Below, in pieces: positions 53,324-63,304 of a stretch of DNA of 64,000 nt (its first letter is position 1; every line of letters starts with the position of its first letter). Below the pieces are notes generated by a model that did no database searches, had not been told where the DNA came from, and worked only from the letters and a program-made list of their open reading frames with translations. Origin of the DNA: Bacillus sp. UNC438CL73TsuS30. GTDB lineage: Bacteria > Bacillota > Bacilli > Bacillales > Cytobacillaceae. A program made the position numbers and the translations under genes. Location of the stretch: assembly GCF_000482325.1 (NCBI RefSeq), contig NZ_KI535295.1, positions 1,289,060 through 1,353,059 of the forward strand, given 5' to 3'.

Positions 53324-54745
53324 ATGAGAGGATATAGAGAAAGAAAAAAATATTTGGATTATAACGCTAAAGGGGTAACATGGAGAGACATGGAAATTTT
53401 AAAACAGAAAAAAAAGAACCCACTACAACCTGCACAATTAATCTTCATTTATTACTTCATTGCTGTGGTGGTTTCAACTATATTATTAATGCTGCCGATT
53501 ACACTAAAACCCAATGTTCACTTAACGTTGATTGATGCGCTATTTACTGCTGTCAGTGCGGTTAGTGTGACTGGATTATCTACCATTACGATCAATGAAG
53601 TTCTAAGCGTTCCGGGAACATTTATATTTGCGCTCATTTTGCAATTTGGTGGAATTGGAATTATGTTTCTTGGAACAACGATTTGGCTTTTAATCGGAAG
53701 ACGGATTGGAATAAAAGACCGAATGCTGATTATGACGGACCAAAACCTTCCCACATTTTCCGGATTAGTTAAGCTCGTCAGAAATATCCTGTTCCTCTTT
53801 ATTATCATGGAATTAGTAGCGGCTATTATTTTTGGTACATACTTTTTAAAATACTTTCCTACCTGGCAGGAAGCGTACTTACAAGGTTTCTTTGCTTCTG
53901 TTAGTGCTGCCACCAATGCGGGATTTGATATCACAGGAGAATCATTAATCCCATTTTCACATGATTACTTTGTGTTAATCATGACGATGGTGTTGTTAAT
54001 AATAGGAGCGATTGGTTTTCCAGTACTGATGGAAGTGATTCAGTTTTTTAAACACCGGAAGAAAACACCTTATCGGTTTTCTTTGTTTACAAAAATTACG
54101 ACGCTAACATTTTTTGCCTTAATTGTAGTCGGCACCATATTGATTTATGGATGTGAATATAATCGTTTCTTTTCCGATAAATCTTGGCACGAGTCTTTTT
54201 TCAATTCGCTGTTTTATTCGGTGTCTTCTAGAAATGGTGGACTTAATACGATCGATATTAATGAATATTCACCGCCTACTCTATTTATTTTAAGTATTCT
54301 CATGTTTATCGGAACATCTCCAAGTAGTGCAGGAGGAGGGATCAGGACGACTACTTTTGCGATTATGGTATTAAGTATCTATTATTTTGCGAACGGAACA
54401 ACGACCATAAAAATTTTCAGAAAGGAAATCGCAATGGAGGATGTCATAAAATCCTTTATCGTCATTACAACAGCGATGATGCTCTGTTGTATCAGTACCG
54501 TCATCCTTACGATCTTGGAACCGAATTTTTCATTACTGGAGATCATCTTTGAAGTGTCATCGGCTTTTGGAACGGTTGGTCTTTCTATGGGGATCACGGC
54601 AAAATTAAGTGTCATGGGCAAAATTGTCATTATGATTTTAATGTTCATCGGAAGAATCGGCATCTTTACCTTTTTATTAATCATGGGTGGTAAACCACTT
54701 AAAACGAATTATCATTATCCAAAAGAGCGAATCATTATAGGTTAA
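53324..54745 (+). CDS. TrkH/KtrB-family potassium uptake membrane subunit
   Basis: A 473-residue ion-conducting subunit with four pore-like repeats: TAVSAVSVTGLSTIT, SVSAATNAGFDITG, SVSSRNGGLNTID and SSAFGTVGLSMG, each with the filter Gly. In Ktr systems this partners a cytoplasmic KtrA/KtrC ring and imports K+ with Na+. No regulatory subunit gene is adjacent. The N-terminus is uncertain: ATG 53324 has no good ribosome site, and ATG 53390 (MEILKQKKK) may be the true start. Confidence 0.88.
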   Translation: MRGYRERKKYLDYNAKGVTWRDMEILKQKKKNPLQPAQLIFIYYFIAVVVSTILLMLPITLKPNVHLTLIDALFTAVSAVSVTGLSTITINEVLSVPGTFIFALILQFGGIGIMFLGTTIWLLIGRRIGIKDRMLIMTDQNLPTFSGLVKLVRNILFLFIIMELVAAIIFGTYFLKYFPTWQEAYLQGFFASVSAATNAGFDITGESLIPFSHDYFVLIMTMVLLIIGAIGFPVLMEVIQFFKHRKKTPYRFSLFTKITTLTFFALIVVGTILIYGCEYNRFFSDKSWHESFFNSLFYSVSSRNGGLNTIDINEYSPPTLFILSILMFIGTSPSSAGGGIRTTTFAIMVLSIYYFANGTTTIKIFRKEIAMEDVIKSFIVITTAMMLCCISTVILTILEPNFSLLEIIFEVSSAFGTVGLSMGITAKLSVMGKIVIMILMFIGRIGIFTFLLIMGGKPLKTNYHYPKERIIIG

Positions 54746-54790
54746 AATTCAGTGCAGGAAATTTCCATTGAAGATAAAGGAGGAGTAACA

Positions 54791-55708
54791 ATGACAAACA
54801 CAATTCAAAAAATCGTTCCGCATTTATGGTATGACCGGGAAGCAAAAGAAGCAGCTGAGTTTTACGCTTCCATATTTCCAGATTCAAAAATTACAAATGT
54901 AACGACAATCCACGGCACACCCTCAGGCGATTCCGATATCGTTTCTTTTGAGCTATGGGGGCAGAAGTTCATGGCCATTAGTGCAGGACCTTATTTTAAG
55001 ATCAATCCATCGGTATCTTTCATGGTTAATTTTGACCCATCGCGAGTAAAAGACGCGAGTGAAAAATTAAATGAGGTTTGGAACAAATTGTCCGAAGGTG
55101 GCACAGCATTGATGCCGCTTGGCCAGTATCCATTCAGTGAAAGGTATGGATGGATACAGGATAAATATGGTTTGTCCTGGCAGTTAATCCTTACCAATCC
55201 TGAAGGGGAAGAACGGCCTGAAATCTTGCCATCACTTCTATTTGTTGGTGATAAATGCGGGAAGGCGGAAGAGTCGATTAACTTTTATTTATCCGTATTT
55301 AAGAATGCAAAGCAGGGACTGATCGCTCGCTATCCTAAAGGCATGGAACCTGACAAAGAAGGAACCATCATGTTCGCTGATTTCTGCTTAGATAATCAGT
55401 GGTTTACAGCAATGGATAGTGCGCATGAGCATAAATTTAGTTTTAACGAGGCAATCTCCTTTATGGTGTACTGCGACACACAAGAAGAGATTGATCACTA
55501 TTGGGAAAATCTCTCTGCGGTTCCGGAAGCCGAGCAATGCGGCTGGCTAAAAGATAAGTTTGGTCTATCCTGGCAGATTGTGCCAAGTGAGATGGATAAG
55601 ATGATGAGTAAGGGCACACCTGAACAGCTAGTCCGCGTAACGAAAGCATTTCTTAAAATGAAGAAATTTAATCTTTCGGAATTACACCAAGCCTACAAAG
55701 AATCATGA
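54791..55708 (+). CDS. double PhnB-like VOC protein
   Basis: A 305-residue protein of two similar PhnB/3-demethylubiquinone-methyltransferase-like VOC modules: VPHLWYDREAKEAAEFYASIF with YGWIQDKYGLSWQLI in the first, and EESINFYLSVFKN with CGWLKDKFGLSWQIV in the second. The paired GLSWQ motifs show an internal duplication. Function is unknown. ATG 54791 is behind AAAGGAGGAG; a longer reading from 54752 would place that site inside the gene. Confidence 0.87.
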   Translation: MTNTIQKIVPHLWYDREAKEAAEFYASIFPDSKITNVTTIHGTPSGDSDIVSFELWGQKFMAISAGPYFKINPSVSFMVNFDPSRVKDASEKLNEVWNKLSEGGTALMPLGQYPFSERYGWIQDKYGLSWQLILTNPEGEERPEILPSLLFVGDKCGKAEESINFYLSVFKNAKQGLIARYPKGMEPDKEGTIMFADFCLDNQWFTAMDSAHEHKFSFNEAISFMVYCDTQEEIDHYWENLSAVPEAEQCGWLKDKFGLSWQIVPSEMDKMMSKGTPEQLVRVTKAFLKMKKFNLSELHQAYKES

Positions 55709-55858
55709 TAATCCAGCTTATGAAAGTTCTTGGATACTCAAACGTGTGATGGAGTAATTAAAATCGCCAGGTTTGAGAAAAATAATTATCCATTCATGCT
55801 GCTACGATTGAACAATCTTAAGAAATAGCGGTGTAAATCCTTATACAAGAAAAGTAAC

Positions 55859-55910
55859 GAGTGCCAGGGACCTATTTAGAACTAGGACATGCTGGCACTC
55901 TCTTTTTTTT
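55859..55910 (+). terminator. terminator after the PhnB-like gene
   Basis: GAGTGCCAG pairs with CTGGCACTC, followed by T8 (one C in between). Confidence 0.8.
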
Positions 55911-55984
55911 ATATTTTTCCGATAAGGTATTCCAGAGTGGTGATAATTCTGCCAATGTTTTGTTCATACTAAGATTAAATCCAA
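55870..55984. repeat. 115-bp direct repeat, copy A
   Basis: Starts inside the terminator loop at CCTATTTAGAAC and runs through CCGATAAGGTATTCC to the leader of the CBO0543-type operon. A near-identical copy is at 59225-59337. It includes a T-rich tail and possible promoter DNA. Confidence 0.85.
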
Positions 55985-56042
55985 TCCTAGGAATAGTTTA
56001 AATGTTCTTTTAAAAAAATAAAAAAGGGGAGTTTCTATAAAC

Positions 56043-56540
56043 ATGCTAGTGGAGCGTATCATCCTAGTAGCAATGTGGTTGACCGGCTTTATTTGCTTGA
56101 TGCTGTTTATTCCGCGCAATGATCGGCGCAAGGGAATCTTGGCATTATTGATTTTTCAAGCTTTCATATGGCTTTGCGATTTGCCTTCATTTCAACTTAA
56201 TTTGCTAAAAGCTCCTGTACGAGAATTCCCAAAAGCAACAGATCTCCCTTTTACAATTGATTATTTTTTTTATCCAGTATTGTTTTCCATCTATTACGTC
56301 CATAAGAAGAAAAAAGGCAGCTTTTGGTCTAGGATGATACCCTTTTTGGTTTGGGTTTCGATTATCACGCTATATGATAGTGTTCTCGAGAGGTATACAG
56401 ATTTATTGGAATATGACCTTTTGCCTTGGTATGGGATGTGGATTTACATAGGGTTTCTTTTTTACATGAGTCAAGTTTGCTGCAATTGGTTCTTTAAGGA
56501 TAAAAACTTGTTCCAATCAGAGCGGTGGGGAAGTGAATGA
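56043..56540 (+). CDS. CBO0543-type small membrane protein
   Basis: A 165-residue protein with four or five membrane segments. It is like the CBO0543 family of Bacilli and Clostridia: IILVAMWLTGFICLMLFIP at the start, and the conserved APVREFPKATDLPFTIDYFFYP-type segment in the middle. Ribosome site AAAGGGGAG precedes the ATG. Its function is unknown. Overlaps the next, related gene by four bases. Confidence 0.82.
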   Translation: MLVERIILVAMWLTGFICLMLFIPRNDRRKGILALLIFQAFIWLCDLPSFQLNLLKAPVREFPKATDLPFTIDYFFYPVLFSIYYVHKKKKGSFWSRMIPFLVWVSIITLYDSVLERYTDLLEYDLLPWYGMWIYIGFLFYMSQVCCNWFFKDKNLFQSERWGSE

Positions 56541-57007
56541 GAATCGAATGGTGGATCCTCTTAATTGTCTGGGTTTTATCAACGGTTATTCTATTCTTCA
56601 TACCAAAAAATAAAATTCGACTAGCGGTAGTTGCTTTTTTATTCAATCAGATCATTACTTTTCTTATCGGTCTAGTGGTCGTAGAGATGGGGCTAATTGA
56701 ATATCCTGTTCGACTGTTTGCTTCGATTAATCGGACGAGCTTTACTTTTGAGTATTATGCTTTTCCCGTCGTATGTGCTGCCTTTAATGTCTGGTATCCA
56801 AAAAATCGAGGAAGACTTTCCCAATTGGGGTACTATGTTGGATTTAGTTCCTTGTTGACCATCCTAGAAGTCCTGATTGAAAGGAATACACAGCTAATCA
56901 AATATCTTCACTGGAAATGGTATATTAGCTGGATTACCATTGGTGTTGCCCTTTTTATTACACGATTATTTTGTACATGGTTTTTCCAAAAGCGAAGAAA
57001 AATATAA
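56537..57007 (+). CDS. CBO0543-type small membrane protein, paralogue
   Basis: A 156-residue relative of the preceding protein: WILLIVWVLSTVILFFIP, then EYPVRLFASINRTSFTFEYY matching the same conserved segment, and a final helix ending in LFCTWFF. It starts in the ATGA overlap with the previous stop, so the pair is co-translated and probably forms a complex. Arose by tandem duplication followed by divergence. Confidence 0.82.
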   Translation: MRIEWWILLIVWVLSTVILFFIPKNKIRLAVVAFLFNQIITFLIGLVVVEMGLIEYPVRLFASINRTSFTFEYYAFPVVCAAFNVWYPKNRGRLSQLGYYVGFSSLLTILEVLIERNTQLIKYLHWKWYISWITIGVALFITRLFCTWFFQKRRKI

Positions 57008-57192
57008 ATATCTTAGAATAAGTTTACCTCCAGTTTGCTTTTCACTAAAGTAGATTTCCTTTTAATATACTAATGAACTTTATTATAGAGCGAGCAGGTA
57101 GAAATCTCCTAATTCAATTTGAATGGATTAACTATTGAGTATGATTCAAAATGAAGGGGATACTAACCAAAAGCTTATAGAAAGGAGAAACC

Positions 57193-58227
57193 ATGGAAAT
57201 AATTAAGCCGATTAAATTAGGTTCATACAAAGAAGATACTAGCGAACCATTAACTTCTGCAGAAATGGGCAAACTTTGGGCTACTTATATGGGAAACAGC
57301 ATGTCAAAATGCATATTAAGTTATTATCTCCAACATGTAGAAGATAGGGATATTAAAACTTTATTAGAAAATGCATTAAAATTAACCTTAAAATTTATGA
57401 ATACAATCGAAGGAATTTTTAAAAAGGAGAACTTCCCTATTCCTAAAGGTTTTGGGGAGGAAGACGTAAACCTTGGAGCTCCTCGTTTATTTCAAGATCA
57501 ATTCTATGTTCATTATTTGAAATACGCTGCAAAAGCAGGAATGAGTATCTATAATGTTGCAATACCGCTTATGATTAGAAGAGATGTTAAAGAATTCTTT
57601 AGGTACAGTATGGATGCCACAATGGACTTAATTGCGCAAATCAATGAAATATTAATGAATAAAGGATTTATTATCAAACCTCCTATTATACCGGTGCCAG
57701 AAAAAGTGGAGTTTGTTCATCAGGACTTTTTAAATGGTTTTTTGGGACATGTGCGTTCGTTGCATGCATTAGAAATTGCTCACCTTTACGACAATATTGA
57801 AAATAATACTGCGAGCAAAGCACTGATTATGGCATTTGCCCAAGTGGTAAAGGATGAAAAGATACGGAAATTGTTTGAGTGGGGCAGAGACCTGACCTCC
57901 AAAAACATCGAACACTATATGCAAAAGCTACATGATGAGAATCTACCTACACCTTCTTTTTTGGATGATTTGGTGACAACTTCAACTTTTTCACCCTTTT
58001 CAGATAAATTAATGTTATTTCATAAAATGGATATGTTTTCGATGAAAATAAGAGCATTTGGAAATTCTACTGCTGTTAACGGGAGGCATGATATCGGGCT
58101 AATGTATTCAAAGTCGTTATTGAAAATCTCACAATTTGTTGAAGCGGCAGCAAAAATTTTTATTGAAAAAGGGTGGATGGAGCAACCGCCACATGCTGTT
58201 GATCGAAATAAGTTAGCAGCTAAATAA
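57193..58227 (+). CDS. DUF3231-family protein
   Basis: A 344-residue mostly helical protein with two DUF3231 units of about 170 residues: LTSAEMGKLWATYMGNSMSK in the first and FVHQDFLNGFLGHVRSLHAL in the second. Each is a four-helix ferritin-like bundle with scattered His and Glu. The family is common in Bacilli, often multicopy, and unexplained. AAAGGAG precedes the ATG. A strong terminator follows. Confidence 0.85.
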   Translation: MEIIKPIKLGSYKEDTSEPLTSAEMGKLWATYMGNSMSKCILSYYLQHVEDRDIKTLLENALKLTLKFMNTIEGIFKKENFPIPKGFGEEDVNLGAPRLFQDQFYVHYLKYAAKAGMSIYNVAIPLMIRRDVKEFFRYSMDATMDLIAQINEILMNKGFIIKPPIIPVPEKVEFVHQDFLNGFLGHVRSLHALEIAHLYDNIENNTASKALIMAFAQVVKDEKIRKLFEWGRDLTSKNIEHYMQKLHDENLPTPSFLDDLVTTSTFSPFSDKLMLFHKMDMFSMKIRAFGNSTAVNGRHDIGLMYSKSLLKISQFVEAAAKIFIEKGWMEQPPHAVDRNKLAAK

Positions 58228-58422
58228 GTTAATCATGATGTAAGGTCACTTTTTTAAGTATGAAAAATTGTACTTAGGTTTAGGGTGCTATTGAATAAAA
58301 ACTAAGTGTCTAAAATATGGCGATGAAGACCAAATCCCTTGGATGCATTCATGGGTTCAAAGTAGTAGGAATTCATTAAAGAAAAAACGATGAACAATGG
58401 AAAAAGGTAATTTTGGTTTAAA

Positions 58423-58462
58423 AAAGACGGTGTTTCCTTCACTAAGAAACATCGTCTTTTTT
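58423..58462. terminator. bidirectional terminator
   Basis: AAAGACGGTGTTTC pairs with GAAACATCGTCTTT (one G-T pair), with A and T runs on both sides. Confidence 0.85.
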
Positions 58463-58473
58463 AATGTAAAACG

Positions 58474-58941
58474 TTAATTTTTTTTGCATTTTTTTAATAG
58501 ATAACAAGTCAAATATCCAACCAATAATCCTGGGATCAAAAATAACATAGGAAGGAAAATTGGACCGAAAAATACTCCGAAAATGGTAAATTTCGTTGAA
58601 AACATTAGTCCAACTGTAACGAAATATGCACCAAAAGCGAAAGGTAAAAAGGAAAACGGTCCAGTATTCTCGCCTGCATGCTTGAAGGCGTCATACATTG
58701 CAAACATGTAAACACATGGATAAAACATCAACCATTGATAATCAATAATTTGCACTGCCTCACTTATTTCACCTAAAAAACTTAGCATAATAGCTTTATT
58801 AAATGAACTCATTACGTTAATAAGGAATTCTAGGAATATAAAAAGCATGCCTTTGATCAGTTGTCCATTAAGAATTTGACCAAAACCGGGAAGAGCAATG
58901 CTCCAAAATACAGCTTCAATTTTGTTTGTTTTCCTCATCAC
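58474..58941 (-). CDS. TM2-like small membrane protein
   Basis: A 155-residue protein with about five membrane segments. SIALPGFGQILNGQLIKGM resembles the PGxGQxxxG loop of TM2-type proteins, and MYDAFKHAG recurs in related Bacillus proteins. The start is GTG 58941 (eight bases after GGGGAG) or ATG 58938. Function unknown. Monocistronic. Confidence 0.72.
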   Translation of the reverse strand: MMRKTNKIEAVFWSIALPGFGQILNGQLIKGMLFIFLEFLINVMSSFNKAIMLSFLGEISEAVQIIDYQWLMFYPCVYMFAMYDAFKHAGENTGPFSFLPFAFGAYFVTVGLMFSTKFTIFGVFFGPIFLPMLFLIPGLLVGYLTCYLLKKCKKN

Positions 58942-59224
58942 TCAAATAGCTCCCCCCTTATTGCCACCAACTGCGGTTCCATCTAATTGTTGATTCTTTA
59001 CTTATTGATTCTTCCTTCAGCAACAGGACTAGAAGCTTGTCTAATCGATTTTTCTATTATGTACTCGAAATTACCACATATGAAATACCAAATCGTATAG
59101 CAATGGAGAACACCATTCTTATATTGTGGTTAGATATAAACTTGCTCTCTTATTATATTGTTAAACTTAATATTTCCTCTTTGAAGAAAAAAATGATAAA
59201 AATTATATACCGAAAACATAATTT

Positions 59225-59337
59225 ACCTATTTAGAAACTGGGACATGCTGGCACTCCTTTTTTATATTTTTCCGATAAGGTATTCCAGAGTGGTGATAAT
59301 TCTGCCAATGTTTCGTTCATACCAAGATTGAATCAAT
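59225..59337. repeat. 115-bp direct repeat, copy B
   Basis: Matches 55870-55984 with only a few differences, from CCTATTTAGAAAC through GATAAGGTATTCCAGAGTGG to ATTGAATCAATCC. It is followed by AAGGGGAGTTT, like the CBO0543 ribosome-site region, but here no gene follows. The left arm of the original terminator (GAGTGCCAG) is missing. The rest of the gap 59338-59594 holds nothing clear. Confidence 0.85.
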
Positions 59338-59594
59338 CCGTAAAGATAAAAAATTAAGAAGGGGAGTTTAAGCAGCTGATAATCCAGACTAGAGCGCGAT
59401 GGTGAAAGAAAAAGTTGGAGGAGTTATCTGTAAAGGTATAAAGGGTAATTTTTTTGCTATCCTCTCTGACATGTATATTTATTTATTTTTGTACCTTTTT
59501 CTATGTCAGAATCTATAATATTATTTTTTTATCGGATATTTTTAAAATGCTGATATTATTGAAAATACAATGACAAGTTGAAAGGAAGAAGATT

Positions 59595-60209
59595 ATGTAT
59601 ATTCCCAAGCAATATCGTATGAATCATGATGAAGCAGTTCAAATGATGAAGTCTTATCCGTTTGCCTTAATGGTTACTGTTGATGGAAATCAACGCCCCT
59701 TGGCTACGCACATTCCGTTGGAAATTCGTGAAGAGGAAGGGAAAATCTATGCGAGCGGGCACATTGCATACGGAAACATGCAGAAGAAAACGTTGGATAA
59801 CAATCGTGATGTGCTGCTAATTTTTCAAGGACCGCACGCGTATATTTCGTCTAGTTGGTATGAGATTGATGAGGTTCCTACATGGGATTATCTAGCTGTA
59901 CATGCCTATGGAACAGCACGTGTGATTAGTGGGGACGAGCTGAAATCAGCTTTGGATACAATGCTTAAACGCTACGAGTCTCACCGTGATAACGGCCGGC
60001 TCTGGGATACATTCGACCCAGAGTTGCTTGAGAGTGAAATGAGAGGAATCGTTGGCTTTGATATTGAAATTACTTCTATTCAAGGTGCAGCCAAAATGAG
60101 TCAAAATCGCAGTGATGCCGATTATAAATCGATTATTGCAAAGCTTGAAAAATCAAATGAACAAGGAGAAAAACAGGTTGCTCAGTGGATGCGTGAGCAA
60201 CGGAAATAA
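59595..60209 (+). CDS. PaiB-family FMN-binding transcriptional regulator
   Basis: A 204-residue flavin-reductase-fold protein. The start MYIPKQYRMNHDEAVQMMKS, then RPLATHIPLEI, and FQGPHAYISSSWY match PaiB. In B. subtilis PaiB, with the acetyltransferase PaiA, reduces protease and sporulation gene expression; no PaiA gene is next to it here. AAAGGAAG precedes the ATG. Confidence 0.9.
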   Translation: MYIPKQYRMNHDEAVQMMKSYPFALMVTVDGNQRPLATHIPLEIREEEGKIYASGHIAYGNMQKKTLDNNRDVLLIFQGPHAYISSSWYEIDEVPTWDYLAVHAYGTARVISGDELKSALDTMLKRYESHRDNGRLWDTFDPELLESEMRGIVGFDIEITSIQGAAKMSQNRSDADYKSIIAKLEKSNEQGEKQVAQWMREQRK

Positions 60210-60234
60210 GTCAATTAGAATGCAGAGATCATTT

Positions 60235-60396
60235 ATGCCTAGATTTATTATTGAAGATGATTTTTGGTCGTTATTCCCTCATGCAAAGATCGGCACTGTT
60301 ATTTGCGAGGGGATTGATAATTCAATAAGAGACGTTGGAATCTACGATCAGCTGCTACAGGAAGTTCATCACGGAATCGAATCGTTTTCTGTTTGA
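60235..60396 (+). pseudogene. N-terminal fragment of a B3/B4-domain protein
   Basis: About 53 residues match the beginning of the B3/B4 (phenylalanyl-tRNA-synthetase-beta-like) domain proteins: FIIEDDFWSLFPHAKIGTVIC and GIDNS. The reading ends at TGA 60394, far short of the usual 220 or more residues, and no rest of the gene follows. A truncated gene. Confidence 0.65.
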
Positions 60397-60484
60397 AGCG
60401 ATATTCCACGAAGATTAGAACTCGGCCTAACGGCAGGGGAAGAATGACGAAGAGATTAATTAAATGGTAGGGAGTAAAGGAACA

Positions 60485-60518
60485 AAAACAGCCTGACTGC
60501 TTTAGCCAGGCTGTTTTA
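60485..60518. terminator. bidirectional terminator
   Basis: AAACAGCCTG/CAGGCTGTTT hairpin with flanking A and T runs. Confidence 0.8.
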
Positions 60519-60551
60519 ACTCTAAAATGTATTGGAATGAGAATCCAGATC

Positions 60552-61763
60552 TTAAGCTTGCTTCTTCAATTTCATCCGATCATTCGGTAAAAAGGCAGCA
60601 AAAATCGAACCGACGAGTGGTAGGAGGGAGAGAATGGTAAACACGCTCGCAACTCCAAAGATGTCTGAGATCCCTCCCATGAAGACGGAGCCAATTCCTC
60701 CGGCACCAACACCGAAACCGATTGAAAGCCCCGATGCCATACCAATATTCTCAGGCAACATTTGTTGCATATAGACAACACTGACAGAGAAGGAGGAAAG
60801 AACACTAAACCCAAAACAGAGCAGGTCGATCACTGCCCACACCCCATGTACATAAGGGAAAATCAGGGCAAAAGGTGTTGCAATCAGCATCGAAATAACA
60901 AGAAAACGTTTCATGCCGATTTTGTCTGCCCAAAGCCCGCCAAAGAAGGTTCCAAGTGCACCGGCACCGACAAAGACAAAGCTAAGAATTTCTGATTGTT
61001 GAACGGTCAGATTGTGCAAATAAAAAGGTAAAAAGACGACCACTTCTATTTGGCACCATGACCTAAGGATGATGACACAAGAGAGCAGACTTGCCCCGAG
61101 TATATTGTTCGTCCCTTTCAATTCCTTTTTCCGATTCTGTTTAGCGGACTCTAATTTTTGACCTAACCATGGCAGAATCTGCCCTGTCAGTACAAGGGAT
61201 AATAATGCAACCGGAATCAACCATAGAAGTCCACGAATCCCTGAGTGTGTTATATAAAGTGAAACCAATAATGGACCAAAGGCCTGCCCTGAATTTCCAC
61301 CTACTTGAAAAATGGCTTGGGCAAGTGCTTTTTTAGAACCCGAAGCAAGATGGGTCCCTCTTGAGGCTTCTGGATGAAAGGCACCAGAACCTAATCCGGA
61401 AATGGAAATAAACAAGAGCAGCCATGGCAAGGATGGGGCAATCCCTGTTAAAGCAAGCCCCATGATCGAGCAAAACACTCCTGCTGGATATAGCCAAATC
61501 CGCGGCTTACGATCCGCAAATATTCCAAATAGTGGCTGCGAAACAGAGGATGTTAAATAAGACATTAACACGATCAAAGTGGACTGGGTATAGTTAAGAT
61601 GAAAAGCATGTTTGTATAATACAACTAAAGCTGGAACCATCCCTGTGGTTACCAGATCATTTAAAAAATGCGAACCGCTAAAAGTAAATACCGCCCGACG
61701 AAATAGGGGTTGCTGAACTTTCGGCTTCTCCATTATTTGTGGGTTTGTTGCCAACAGTGACAC
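60552..61763 (-). CDS. MFS transporter, fosmidomycin-resistance (Fsr) type
   Basis: A 403-residue major-facilitator protein with 12 membrane segments. FSGSHFLNDLVTTGMVPALV at the start, PLFGIFADRKPRIW as the family motif A, and GAFHPEASRGTHLASG are hallmarks of the Fsr subgroup. Such pumps export fosmidomycin and other drugs; the natural substrate here is unknown. Ribosome site AAGAGAAGGTG fits. Confidence 0.9.
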   Translation of the reverse strand: MSLLATNPQIMEKPKVQQPLFRRAVFTFSGSHFLNDLVTTGMVPALVVLYKHAFHLNYTQSTLIVLMSYLTSSVSQPLFGIFADRKPRIWLYPAGVFCSIMGLALTGIAPSLPWLLLFISISGLGSGAFHPEASRGTHLASGSKKALAQAIFQVGGNSGQAFGPLLVSLYITHSGIRGLLWLIPVALLSLVLTGQILPWLGQKLESAKQNRKKELKGTNNILGASLLSCVIILRSWCQIEVVVFLPFYLHNLTVQQSEILSFVFVGAGALGTFFGGLWADKIGMKRFLVISMLIATPFALIFPYVHGVWAVIDLLCFGFSVLSSFSVSVVYMQQMLPENIGMASGLSIGFGVGAGGIGSVFMGGISDIFGVASVFTILSLLPLVGSIFAAFLPNDRMKLKKQA

Positions 61764-62041
61764 CTTCTCTTTTACTAGATTAATTGTTTTTTGCTTTATT
61801 AATAGTATCGTAACTGATTCGAATTGTCATGCCCTAAATCTATTTTTAGACACACCTGATATTCCTTTCCAATTTAAGGAGAGCTAACGATTCCATTGAT
61901 ATTCGCAATAAATTTTTTACAAATAATAAATATCCAAGGTTATTTGTGTTTGATAATAAGTTATAAAGCATGATATAAGTGTATAAGGAGTGGAACATTT
62001 AGGCTTTATATTTTTTGCCGAGTGTATGAGTTATATCCATA

Positions 62042-63043
62042 ATGAGAGGATTTGAGTTTGAATTGATCGAAAATTTTTGGCGTGATTTACCACGACCATT
62101 TTTTATACTTGCACCAATGGAAGATGTGACAGATGTTGTTTTTCGTCACGTAGTAAGTGAAGCCGGTCGACCGGATGTATTTTTCACAGAGTTTACAAAT
62201 TCGGATAGCTATTGTCATCCAGAGGGTATGAAAAGTGTGCGTGGTCGTTTGACTTTTACTGAAGATGAACAGCCAATGGTGGCGCATATTTGGGGGGATC
62301 AACCCGAATATTTCCGCCAAATGAGTATTGGCATGGCAAAGCTAGGATTTAAGGGCATCGATATTAACATGGGCTGTCCTGTACCGAATGTGGCATCGAG
62401 AGGGAAAGGGAGTGGCCTTATTCTTCGTCCAGACGTTGCGGCAGAGCTTATTCAAGCAGCAAAAGCGGGCGGCCTGCCTGTCAGCGTGAAAACACGACTT
62501 GGCTATAAGGAGGTTCAGGAGTGGGAGGAGTGGCTAAAGCATATTTTAAAACAAGATATTGCGAACCTTTCTATTCATTTACGTACAAGAAAGGAAATGA
62601 GCGAGGTAGATGCGCATTGGGAGCTAATTCCCGAGATCAAAAAATTACGTGACCGTATTGCACCAAATACGCTACTAACCATTAATGGAGACATTCCTGA
62701 CCGTCAAACTGGGCTGCAACTTGCAGAACAATATGGTATTGATGGCATTATGATTGGTCGAGGTATTTTTAAAAATCCTTTTGCTTTTGAAAAAGAGCCA
62801 AAAGAGCATAGCAGTAAAGAATACCTGGATCTTTTAAGACTGCAGCTTGATCTTCAAGATCGATATGCGGAATTAGTACCGCGATCAATCACAGGGCTGC
62901 ATCGCTTTTTCAAAATTTATGTCAAAGGTTTCCGTGGAGCTGGTGAGTTAAGAAATCAATTGATGAACACGAAATCAACAGATGAAGTGCGTGCACTGCT
63001 TGATCACGCTGAGAAAAATATGGATACGGGTCCATTGAAATGA
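62042..63043 (+). CDS. tRNA-dihydrouridine synthase family protein
   Basis: A 333-residue FMN-binding TIM-barrel enzyme. [38 protein letters not shown] (the catalytic Cys is in GCPVP), [11 protein letters not shown] and [12 protein letters not shown] are Dus hallmarks. It reduces uridine to dihydrouridine in the tRNA D-loop. It lacks the usual folE-lysS neighbours of the main Bacillus dus gene, so it may be an extra copy. The start is uncertain: the good ribosome site AAGGAGTGG is far from the ATG. Confidence 0.9.
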   Translation: MRGFEFELIENFWRDLPRPFFILAPMEDVTDVVFRHVVSEAGRPDVFFTEFTNSDSYCHPEGMKSVRGRLTFTEDEQPMVAHIWGDQPEYFRQMSIGMAKLGFKGIDINMGCPVPNVASRGKGSGLILRPDVAAELIQAAKAGGLPVSVKTRLGYKEVQEWEEWLKHILKQDIANLSIHLRTRKEMSEVDAHWELIPEIKKLRDRIAPNTLLTINGDIPDRQTGLQLAEQYGIDGIMIGRGIFKNPFAFEKEPKEHSSKEYLDLLRLQLDLQDRYAELVPRSITGLHRFFKIYVKGFRGAGELRNQLMNTKSTDEVRALLDHAEKNMDTGPLK

Positions 63044-63120
63044 TGTAACTCTTAAAAAACTAGAGAAAAATGAAGTCATCAACATATGTGGATTGCGTTT
63101 GGGTTTCGTATATGAGATAA

Positions 63121-63156
63121 AAAATTAGTTGTCATATTCGACAGCTAATTTTTTTA
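63121..63156 (+). terminator. dus terminator
   Basis: AAATTAG..TGTC pairs with GACA..CTAATTT with a T7 tail. Confidence 0.75.
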
Positions 63157-63304
63157 ACCCCGTAATTAGAAATTTCTTTATCCATTCGGTCACATAATTG
63201 CCATGCGTATAATAACTTATTTATTTTACCATGTCTCTTTTTGTCATTTTCCTTTATATAGCTAGTGAGTTTGGAAAATTAGAAGAAGGGGTGGATGAAG
63301 ACCC

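Noticed and set aside
59037-59234. Plus-strand 65-codon open frame starting at TTG
   Set aside because: No ribosome site, very AT-rich composition, and its end lies in the 115-bp repeat.
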